From Thermaceae bacterium (GTDB lineage Bacteria; Deinococcota; Deinococci; Deinococcales; Marinithermaceae), in the NCBI GenBank assembly GCA_026984675.1, contig JALSRQ010000044.1, forward strand, positions 1 to 64,000: a stretch of DNA of 64,000 nucleotides, in the 5' to 3' direction. This document shows positions 37,966-45,452 of the stretch, one piece after another. Position numbers and translations under genes: made by a program. The stretch's first letter is position 1. Each line of letters begins with the position of its first letter. The notes beneath the pieces are model-generated. The model was not told the DNA's origin. It was given only the letters and a program-made list of their open reading frames with translations, and ran no database searches.

Positions 37966-39239
37966 TCGACGTTCGTGAACTCGCGGCCCGGCTCCAGCTC
38001 CATGCCGTGGCCACCCGCATCGCTGAGCACGAGGAGGCCTGGGAGATGGCCCAGGGGCTCTTCGAGCCTGCTCCTGGCTTCCTCACCCCGCCGCTCGGGC
38101 CAAGCCCCGAGAGCCGGGAGGCGTGGGCTCGGGCTCTTCGCCGCGTCCGCGCCTACGGTCCGCGAGTGGTCTCCACCCTGGTCAACGCTGCCGTCGGTGA
38201 CGTGAACTGGGGCGGCCAGTCGAAACGGCTCGACGAGGCGATCGGCGAGCAGGGGCTCATCCGTCTGGTCCGCAACCTCGCCCGCGACTACTACGTGGCG
38301 GGAGTGGCGGCCGGCTACGCCTACCAACCCGAGACCGGCCCGCCCCGGATCGGCCGGCTCACCGGCTACATCGAGCCCTACACCCACCCGATGGACGCCG
38401 ACGTGGTGACCGGGCTCTACCAGGCCAAGACGGTCACCACCCGCCGGGGGATCCGCTACTGGGTGAGGGTCTGGGACATTGAGGACGGCCAGGTCCGCGA
38501 GTGGCGCGAGCTCCAGACGCCGACCGACCTCGGCTACCCGCCGGATCGGGTTCTCGAGGGGCTCACGCCCCGCTTCGCCTTCTATGACCTGACCCCGGAG
38601 GGGCTTCCCTGGAGCCCGTTCTTCTGGGCGGTGCCGATGCTGCGCGACCTGATGGCCTCGGAGCTCTTCCTGGCCCGGGTCGAGGAATACGCGGCCTACC
38701 CGGTCCCCCGTTTCGGCCCCGAGACCGAGGTGCAGCAGATCGCCCCTGGCCTGCCGGTTCAGGGCGAGTTCGAGTGGAGCGCCCCCGGCTCCCTCGCCGA
38801 GCTCAGGGAGCAGCGGGCGGTGAAGCTCGAGCGCCTCCGGGACGCGATGGCCCTGCCCGGCGGTTTCCTCGGTAACGACAGCCCGTCGGGGGAGGCGCTC
38901 AAGGAGGCCAACCGCCGCTTCTACCAGGAGGCCAAGAGTACCGCCCGGGTACTCTCCGAGCTGCTCACCGACCTGGTGGCCGACCTGGCCGCGCTGGTCG
39001 GGGCCGAGCCGGTCGAGGTGGTGGTCCTGCCCAACCGCGACTACATCCGGGACCAGGTGATTCAGGGGGTGCTCGTGCTCTACGAGAAGGGCGTGATCCC
39101 CCTGGCGGTGGCTGCCCGCGAGGTGCAGCCCTACCTGCCCACCTGGAGCGACGAGGAACTCAACCGGTGGCTTGAGGCCAACAAGGACGTGGTCACGCCG
39201 GACGTGCTGGCCCGGGTTCTCGGGGGAGGTAACGCGTGA
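37962..39239 (+). CDS. Phage portal protein
   Basis: Position after terminase; WSPFFWAVPMLRDLMASELFLARVEEYAAYPVP..., GFLGNDSPSGEALKEANRRFYQEA. Confidence 0.8.
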   Translation: MIDVRELAARLQLHAVATRIAEHEEAWEMAQGLFEPAPGFLTPPLGPSPESREAWARALRRVRAYGPRVVSTLVNAAVGDVNWGGQSKRLDEAIGEQGLIRLVRNLARDYYVAGVAAGYAYQPETGPPRIGRLTGYIEPYTHPMDADVVTGLYQAKTVTTRRGIRYWVRVWDIEDGQVREWRELQTPTDLGYPPDRVLEGLTPRFAFYDLTPEGLPWSPFFWAVPMLRDLMASELFLARVEEYAAYPVPRFGPETEVQQIAPGLPVQGEFEWSAPGSLAELREQRAVKLERLRDAMALPGGFLGNDSPSGEALKEANRRFYQEAKSTARVLSELLTDLVADLAALVGAEPVEVVVLPNRDYIRDQVIQGVLVLYEKGVIPLAVAAREVQPYLPTWSDEELNRWLEANKDVVTPDVLARVLGGGNA

Positions 39240-39883
39240 CGCTTGAAAAGCTCGGTGAGATCATCCGCCGCCTCGAAGAGCGCTTCGAGCGCGAGGGGCG
39301 TCGCGACCTCCTCGAGCGCATGTACCGGCTCATCGACCGCGGCGACATCTGGGTCCTCTGGAACTGGGCGGCCAACATGCGACTGGTTTCCGCGCAGGCG
39401 GCCTGGACCGCCCACGCGATGTGGCTCAAGGGTCTGAAGGCCCACCCCCCACCCGCGCGGCTGGAGTGCATGATCCAGCGGGCCTACGACTGGGGCGGGG
39501 TGGTGGCCGCCCGGTTCCAGGCGGTCATGGTGCGGGAGCGGCCCGGCATCCACCCCCGCTTGTGGCTCAAGCTCGCGGTCCGTGCCGGGGTGCGCGGCGG
39601 CTGGGCCGAGGGGGCTCGCGAGGCCGCCGAGGAGGCCGGCGCCGGGTTCAAGACCTGGATCCGCACCTGGCCGGCGAAGGAGCCCCGCGACTGGCACGAC
39701 GCCCTCGAGGGCAAGACCATCCCCGCCAATGCCCTCTTCACCCTTCCCGGCGGCCCAAACATCGGCGCGAAGGTCGAGGCGCCCCACGACTGGCAGCGCC
39801 TGCCCGACCCCGCCGAGTGGATCAACTGCGGGCACGCGGTGGTCTACACCCCGCACGCCCGTCTGCGCGACCTGGCGAGGTGA
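39236..39883 (+). CDS. Minor head / MuF-like head morphogenesis protein
   Basis: C-terminal RDWHDALEGKTIPANALFTLPGGPNIGAKVEAPHDW..PAEWINCGHAV. Confidence 0.65.
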   Translation: MTLEKLGEIIRRLEERFEREGRRDLLERMYRLIDRGDIWVLWNWAANMRLVSAQAAWTAHAMWLKGLKAHPPPARLECMIQRAYDWGGVVAARFQAVMVRERPGIHPRLWLKLAVRAGVRGGWAEGAREAAEEAGAGFKTWIRTWPAKEPRDWHDALEGKTIPANALFTLPGGPNIGAKVEAPHDWQRLPDPAEWINCGHAVVYTPHARLRDLAR

Positions 39884-39886
39884 ACG

Positions 39887-40135
39887 ATGAAAGGACCCAA
39901 GGTCAAGACCCCAGCCCTCACGAGCTCGAAGAGGGAGCGGGCCCAGGTTCCGGCGCACGTCTTCCTGCTCCCCTCGGAGCGTAAGTTCCCCTACAAGCGC
40001 TGGCGGAACGGAGAGTGGGTGATCTCCTGCGCCGACCTGCGCGACGCCATCCGGCTCGCGGCGGCGCACGGTTACCGCAAGGTGCTGGCGCGGGCGCAGA
40101 AGATCTACGCGGAGAAGTGCGGAGGCAAGCGGTGA
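39887..40135 (+). CDS. Phage hypothetical protein
   Basis: VFLLPSERKFPYKRWRNGEWVISCADLRDAIRLAAAHGY. Confidence 0.6.
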   Translation: MKGPKVKTPALTSSKRERAQVPAHVFLLPSERKFPYKRWRNGEWVISCADLRDAIRLAAAHGYRKVLARAQKIYAEKCGGKR

Positions 40136-40365
40136 CCCGTGCCACCGACATGTGGCTCGAACCTGCCGACGACGATGAGAGCGGCTGTGAGGAGAAGGTC
40201 GAGCTGGTGGTCGTTCGGGTGCGCTTGAGCAACGGCCGCGAGTTCTACCTCGATGCGAAGGGCATCGTGGATGAGGAGGGGAACGTGGTGGTGCTTTGGG
40301 ACCGGATCCTCGAGGACCTCGAGGAGACCGGCGTGCACCGAAGCGAGCTGCCGATAGACGCGTAG
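40132..40365 (+). CDS. Phage hypothetical protein
   Basis: GTG start overlapping previous stop; acidic. Confidence 0.5.
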   Translation: MTRATDMWLEPADDDESGCEEKVELVVVRVRLSNGREFYLDAKGIVDEEGNVVVLWDRILEDLEETGVHRSELPIDA

Positions 40366-40432
40366 CCAACGGGGCATCGCCCCGTGGTGAGCCCGCCCTG
40401 GAGGCGGGCCATTCGTTGCCCAGGAGGCAAGC

Positions 40433-41020
40433 ATGAGCGAGGACGTGAAGAACCAGGAAGCCCAAACCGAACCGGCCGCCCAGGAGGCGGCCCCCGAGAC
40501 CGACGTGCCCCAGGCGGGCGCGGAAGCAGCCGAGCAGGCCCCCGAGGGCCCCGACCCCAAGGCGGCGCTGGAACGGCTCCAGGCGCTGGAGCAGGAGGTC
40601 AAGCGCCTGCGGGCCGAGGCCGCCAAGTACCGGGTCAAGGCCAAGCAGACTGCCCAGGAGGCGGAGAAGGCCAAGACCCTCGAGGAACGGGTCGCCGAGA
40701 TGGAGCAGGCCTACCAGGAGATGCAGCGGCGGGCCTTCCTCGCCGAGGTCAAAGCGGAGATCATGCCCGCCCTTGGCGGCGACCTGAAGCGGGTCGAGGC
40801 CGCCCTGGCCCTGGCCGAGCGCGACGGCCTGCTCACCGAGGAGGGGGTGGACGTCGAGAAGCTCCTCGAGCGCTACCCCTTTCTGAAGCCCCAAACGGCC
40901 CCCAGGGACGCGGGGGCCAACCCGCCCTCCGGCGGGAAGATCAACCCCGCCGCTCTCAGCGACGAAGAGTTCGAAAAACTCGTCGCCCGGGTGAAGGCGG
41001 GGGAGAGCGTCCAGTTCTGA
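40433..41020 (+). CDS. Capsid scaffolding-like protein
   Basis: Acidic coiled coil ALEQEVKRLRAEAAKYRVKAKQTAQEAEKAKTLEERV immediately before capsid gene. Confidence 0.75.
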   Translation: MSEDVKNQEAQTEPAAQEAAPETDVPQAGAEAAEQAPEGPDPKAALERLQALEQEVKRLRAEAAKYRVKAKQTAQEAEKAKTLEERVAEMEQAYQEMQRRAFLAEVKAEIMPALGGDLKRVEAALALAERDGLLTEEGVDVEKLLERYPFLKPQTAPRDAGANPPSGGKINPAALSDEEFEKLVARVKAGESVQF

Positions 41021-41031
41021 GGAGGTAGGAA

Positions 41032-41958
41032 ATGGCCCTGAACACCACCGGTTCCCTTCCGGCAGAGATCAAGACCTTCTACGATCGGACCCTTCTGGCC
41101 CGGGCGGTGCCCCGGTTCGTGCACGCCCAGTTCGGCCAGCAGCGGTCCATCCGGCGCGCCAGCGGCAAGACCATTGAGTTCCGGCGGTTCGACTCGCTGC
41201 CGGCGGCCACCACCCCGCTTACCGAGGGCACCCCGCCCGCCGGTCAGAGCCTCTCGGTGACCGCCCTGACCGCCGCCCTCGCCCAGTACGGCGACGTGGT
41301 CTTCGGCACCGACCAGGTTCTGGAGACCGCGATCGACCCGATCCTCACCGAGACCGCCGAGCTTCTGGGCGAGCAGGCCGGCAACTCCCTGGATCAGATC
41401 GTCCGGGACGTGCTGGTCACCGGCACCAACGTGCAGTACGCCAATGGACGGGCTTCGCGGAGCGCCATCGTGGCCGGCGACGTGCTCAGCGTGGCCGAGA
41501 TCAAGAAGGCGGTCCGCACCCTCAAACGGGTCAACGCGCGGCCCGCGGTGGATGGCGACTTCATCGCCATCGTGCACCCCGACGCGGTGTACGACCTGAT
41601 GAACGACCCCGATTGGAAAACCCCCAACCAGTACGCCGGGGCCCAGCGGATCTTCGCCGGCGAGATCGGTCGGCTCTACGGCGTCCGCTTCATCGAGACC
41701 ACCAACGCCAAGGTGTGGGCCGGCGCCGGTGGCGGCACCCCTCCGGCGGACGTCTACGCCACCCTGGTGATTGGCGCCGATGCCTACGGCGTGGTGACCC
41801 TCGAGGGCAACAACCTGCAGACTATCTACAAGCCGGTGGGCTCGGGCGGGACCGCCGACCCCCTGGACCAGAAATGGTCGATGGGGTGGAAGGCTTACCT
41901 GGCGGTGAAGATCCTGAACGACAACTTCATGGTCCGCATCGAGCACACCGTGAGCTAA
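41032..41958 (+). CDS. Major capsid protein, N4-gp56-like
   Basis: KTFYDRTLLARAVPRFVHAQFGQQRSIRRASGKTIEFRRF...LTEGTPP. Confidence 0.85.
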   Translation: MALNTTGSLPAEIKTFYDRTLLARAVPRFVHAQFGQQRSIRRASGKTIEFRRFDSLPAATTPLTEGTPPAGQSLSVTALTAALAQYGDVVFGTDQVLETAIDPILTETAELLGEQAGNSLDQIVRDVLVTGTNVQYANGRASRSAIVAGDVLSVAEIKKAVRTLKRVNARPAVDGDFIAIVHPDAVYDLMNDPDWKTPNQYAGAQRIFAGEIGRLYGVRFIETTNAKVWAGAGGGTPPADVYATLVIGADAYGVVTLEGNNLQTIYKPVGSGGTADPLDQKWSMGWKAYLAVKILNDNFMVRIEHTVS

Positions 41959-41969
41959 GGAGGTGAGTG

Positions 41970-42149
41970 ATGGCTAAGGCAGAACAAGCAAAGGAAACCA
42001 GGGTCAAGATCAAGCTCCCGGTCCTCCCTGGCGAGCCCGAGACGGTCGACGTGACCGTCAATGGGAAGATGTACCGCATCAAGCGGGGGGAGACCGTCGA
42101 GGTACCATCGGTGGTCAAGGAGGTCCTCGAGCAGGCCGGGAAGCTCTGA
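41970..42149 (+). CDS. Small phage structural hypothetical protein
   Basis: SD plus ORF between capsid and connector genes. Confidence 0.6.
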   Translation: MAKAEQAKETRVKIKLPVLPGEPETVDVTVNGKMYRIKRGETVEVPSVVKEVLEQAGKL

Positions 42150-42160
42150 GGTAGACCGCC

Positions 42161-42562
42161 GTGGCCCGGACCTACAACCCCGCCGACCTCGCCCTCGCCG
42201 ACCCCAAGAGCGCCGCCTGGGCCCTGGCCTGGGCCCGGCGTCTCGCCGCCGATGTCCCGGCGGGGTCGGGGGCCTGGCCGGACCACTCCCTCGAGGACGC
42301 CGAGTGGCAGGCCTGGCTCGACGCCACGGCGGTCACCGACGCGGACGGCAACGTCTGGTACCGGCCCCACGAGGCGGCGGCGAGGGCCCTCGAGGCTAAC
42401 CCCGTCTGGCTTGAGCGGATCAGCGTCGGCGGGGTCTTCCAGCAGTTCCGCACCGCCCGCGAGGCCGCCGCCGCCATCCGCCGGGCCGGCGCTTGGGTGG
42501 ACGAGCTGATCGTGGCGAAAGGCGGCCCAGCGGCCGGCAAGGGAATCGCGCCGAGGTGGTGA
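42161..42562 (+). CDS. Head-tail connector-like protein
   Basis: Position and size. Confidence 0.5.
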   Translation: MARTYNPADLALADPKSAAWALAWARRLAADVPAGSGAWPDHSLEDAEWQAWLDATAVTDADGNVWYRPHEAAARALEANPVWLERISVGGVFQQFRTAREAAAAIRRAGAWVDELIVAKGGPAAGKGIAPRW

Positions 42563-42798
42563 GGGAGCTCCTGACCAACCAGCGCACCGGCCAGGCAGTC
42601 TCCGCCTGGTTCGGGGAGCCCAGGCCAGGCCTCGAGGCCGCCGTGTTCGCCGACTACGTCCCCTCGATGCGCCTGGTCACCCGCGACGACGTGCAAGAGG
42701 GCGACACGCTGGTGGCCGCGAGCGGCGAGCGCTACCGGGTGGCCCGGGTGCGCCTGGTGGGCGGCCGGATCGTGGCCGAGCTGGCCAAGGTGACCTGA
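42559..42798 (+). CDS. Head closure-like small protein
   Basis: GTG overlapping previous stop; VQEGDTLVAASGERYRVARVRLVGGRIVAELAKV. Confidence 0.5.
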   Translation: MRELLTNQRTGQAVSAWFGEPRPGLEAAVFADYVPSMRLVTRDDVQEGDTLVAASGERYRVARVRLVGGRIVAELAKVT

Positions 42799-43289
42799 TG
42801 GAGGTCGAGTTCAAGATCCCCCGCCAACTGCTGGCGATCGAGGCCAACGTCATTGCGGTGGCCAACGCCGCCTTCCGGCGGACCACCGCCGACGCCCGGG
42901 CCCGGGCCAGGGAAAACGTCACCCGTGGTCGGCCCGGCCTCATCGCCAGGAGCGGCGCCCTCTACCGGGGCATCAGCCTCGGTCCTTACGTCCAGCGGGC
43001 GCCCGGCGCGATCGCCGAGCAGAGGATCTACGTCAAGGGCCCGGCAGCCCGTTATGCCCACGTCCACGAGTACGGGGCGGTGATCCGGGCAAAACGGAAG
43101 CCCTGGCTGGTGTTCCGGCTCTACCAGCCCTGGGACACCGACCGCCCCACCGGCCCCTGGCGCCGGGCCAAGCAAGTGCGGATCCCGAAGCGGCCGTTCC
43201 TCTGGCCAGCGGCCAGGGCCGCCGCAGACGACTTCCCCCGCCACTTCGCCGAGGCGGCGACCCGCATCTTGGGGAGGTTCCACACGTGA
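42798..43289 (+). CDS. HK97 gp10-like neck/tail completion protein
   Basis: TRGRPGLIARSGALYRGI...YAHVHEYGAVIRAK. Confidence 0.7.
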   Translation: MEVEFKIPRQLLAIEANVIAVANAAFRRTTADARARARENVTRGRPGLIARSGALYRGISLGPYVQRAPGAIAEQRIYVKGPAARYAHVHEYGAVIRAKRKPWLVFRLYQPWDTDRPTGPWRRAKQVRIPKRPFLWPAARAAADDFPRHFAEAATRILGRFHT

Positions 43290-43705
43290 AGGCTAGCGAC
43301 GTCATCGCCGTCATCGCCCCCGCCCTCGAGGCCGCCCTGCCCGGCTGGACGGTGGTGCGCGGCAGCGCCCACGACCTGGCCGACCGCCAGGCGGACATCG
43401 CCGTGGCCGAGGCCACCCTGGGCGGTTCCAGCGGCCTGGGACGCTACGCGGTCATGGAGCGGTGGGTGGTGCGGCTCGCGGTGGCCACTGGGGCCGACCT
43501 CGAGGCCAGCTACCAGACTTTGCTGGACGCTCGTGACGCAGCCCTAAAGGCCATTGCCGAGGCCGGCAACCCATTCGGCAGCGAAACTTTCATCGAGTGG
43601 CAGCCCGAGCCAACGGTTGAACCGATCACCGCCCAGGAGGCTGCTTGGGGCGGCCTCTTTTTTGAGGCCACGATCGGCTTCTGGATCAGGAGGGCCATCG
43701 AGTGA
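43286..43705 (+). CDS. Tail terminator-like protein
   Basis: Size and position between gp10-like and tail tube genes. Confidence 0.6.
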   Translation: MKASDVIAVIAPALEAALPGWTVVRGSAHDLADRQADIAVAEATLGGSSGLGRYAVMERWVVRLAVATGADLEASYQTLLDARDAALKAIAEAGNPFGSETFIEWQPEPTVEPITAQEAAWGGLFFEATIGFWIRRAIE

Positions 43706-43872
43706 AGCTTAGATACGTACCGAACAAGAACGCCAAGGCCTTCGCCCCGGGCCTCCGCCCGGGGCAGGTCGTTGAGGTGAGCAAGGAAGAGGGCGAGCGT
43801 CTCCTCGCCACCGGGGCCTTCGAGGCCCTCGAGGAGCCGAAGCCCAAGAGGAAGAGCAAAGGAGGTAAGTGA
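43702..43872 (+). CDS. 56-aa phage protein (below ORF-track cutoff)
   Basis: VKLRYVPNKNAKAFAPGLRPGQVVEVSKEEGERLLATGAFEALEEPKPKRKSKGGK*; start and stop overlap neighbours. Confidence 0.65.
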   Translation: MKLRYVPNKNAKAFAPGLRPGQVVEVSKEEGERLLATGAFEALEEPKPKRKSKGGK

Positions 43873-44804
43873 TGGGTGTCGCGCAACTAGCTCACATCGG
43901 CCTGGGCAAGGAGGCCGCCTGGGGCACCGGCGTGCCCCCCACGGTCTTCTTTCCCGGTACCAAGGACATCAACATCGAGATCGGCCGGCTCCGCATTGAG
44001 GGGCCTCACGCCACGATCGCTCAGCTGCGTTCGGGCGCCGGCCGGAAGAGCGTACGGGGCGGCATGAGCGGGATCCCCGCCTACACTGACGCGATGGGGC
44101 ATCTGCTTGTGGCCCTGCTGGGCGCTCCGACCACCACCGGCACCGGTCCCTACACCCACACCTTCAAGGCTGACACGCTACCCGTGGCGAACGACCACCC
44201 CCGCCCGCCTTACTCGCTTCAGTGGACCGCTGACGGGGTCACCCGGCGCTACACCGGCGGCCAGCTGGGACAGATCGGCTTCAAGCAACCCGCCAACGAC
44301 TACCTCAAGATGGACCTCAACTGGGTCTTCCGGGATCACCAGAACGGGGTCGCCGAGGCCACGCCGACCTTCCCCACCGACGCCGTCTTCGACTTCCGCG
44401 ACCTGGCGGTCAGCCGGGGCGGTTCGCCGCTCGGGCTCCGGGTGGAAAGTCTTGACATCACCATCAACAACAACTTCGAGCCGGTCGAAGCGACGGGGTC
44501 GGACGTCATCGCGGCGATGGACATCGGGACGGTGACCGCCGAGGCTCAGCTCACCCTCGAGTTCAACGACGCGGCCATCTACGGCGACTTTGTGAACGAC
44601 ACCGCCAACCGCTACGACTTCGTCTGGACTCGGGGCGCGAAGAGCCTGACGATCACCTTCCACAGGGCGGTGGTCGCCGCCCACTCGCAGCCGATCCCCG
44701 CAAGCGGCCGCCTCACCGCCGCCGTCACCCTGGCCGCCGAGCTCGATCCGACCACCGGCGAGTTCATTGACGTGGTTCTGGTGAACGACACCGCCAGCTA
44801 CTAG
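43872..44804 (+). CDS. Phage tail tube protein
   Basis: HIGLGKEAAWGTGVPPTVFFPGTKDI...LTLEFNDAAIYGDFVND; upstream of chaperone/tape measure. Confidence 0.8.
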   Translation: MGVAQLAHIGLGKEAAWGTGVPPTVFFPGTKDINIEIGRLRIEGPHATIAQLRSGAGRKSVRGGMSGIPAYTDAMGHLLVALLGAPTTTGTGPYTHTFKADTLPVANDHPRPPYSLQWTADGVTRRYTGGQLGQIGFKQPANDYLKMDLNWVFRDHQNGVAEATPTFPTDAVFDFRDLAVSRGGSPLGLRVESLDITINNNFEPVEATGSDVIAAMDIGTVTAEAQLTLEFNDAAIYGDFVNDTANRYDFVWTRGAKSLTITFHRAVVAAHSQPIPASGRLTAAVTLAAELDPTTGEFIDVVLVNDTASY

Positions 44805-44812
44805 GAGGGCGC

Positions 44813-45349
44813 ATGGGAATCGCCGAGAGGCTCAAGGAGTACCAGGCCCAGCGGTTCGTCTTCCGCTTCCCCGACGGCGAAGAGCTCATCCTGCGCCCGG
44901 TCCGGGCGATCGAGATCATCCCCCGCCTGGGGGTGGCGCCGGACGCGGTGGGGCGGTTCCTCACCGCCGGAGAGGCCAGCGCCGAGACCCTGGACCCCGC
45001 CGACGTGCCCCAGGCGGCCCTCCTCGCCGGGCGGCTGGAGGAGGCCTACTACGTCTACGGCGTCGTGAGTGTCGCGATCTGTTTCGACCACGAGGCCCTC
45101 GAGGGCAAGTGCCCGGATGGGTCGGTGCCGGTGAGCGTGTTCCGGGCCTGGGTCCGGGATCAGTACGGGGAGGAGATCCTCGCCGCCCTCGAGCGCCGCT
45201 TGCGTGAGGTCTCCGGCGAGATCCGGCCCGATGAGGTGGCCCAGGACCGGGAATCCTTTCGTGAAGTGGCTCCGGGCCCTGCATTACATGGGGAAGACGT
45301 ACGGGACGAGCCCGATCGAGTTCCTCCACATGCCAATCGGCAGGCTTGA
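44813..45349 (+). CDS. Tail assembly chaperone, upstream frame
   Basis: Location between tail tube and tape measure. Confidence 0.7.
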   Translation: MGIAERLKEYQAQRFVFRFPDGEELILRPVRAIEIIPRLGVAPDAVGRFLTAGEASAETLDPADVPQAALLAGRLEEAYYVYGVVSVAICFDHEALEGKCPDGSVPVSVFRAWVRDQYGEEILAALERRLREVSGEIRPDEVAQDRESFREVAPGPALHGEDVRDEPDRVPPHANRQA

Positions 45350-45452
45350 GCTGCTCCTCCGCATCTTCGAGGAGGGCAGTGCCCACGAGCAGCTGATGGC
45401 CGAGAAGGAGCGCCAGAAGGCCGAACTGGAGGCCCGCCGTGCCGCGCAATGA
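45261..45452 (+). CDS. Tail assembly chaperone, downstream frame (frameshift extension or internal GTG start)
   Basis: VKWLRALHYMGKTYGTSPIEFLHMPIGRLELLLRIFEEG in the +1 frame overlapping the upstream chaperone gene. Confidence 0.65.
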   Translation: MKWLRALHYMGKTYGTSPIEFLHMPIGRLELLLRIFEEGSAHEQLMAEKERQKAELEARRAAQ

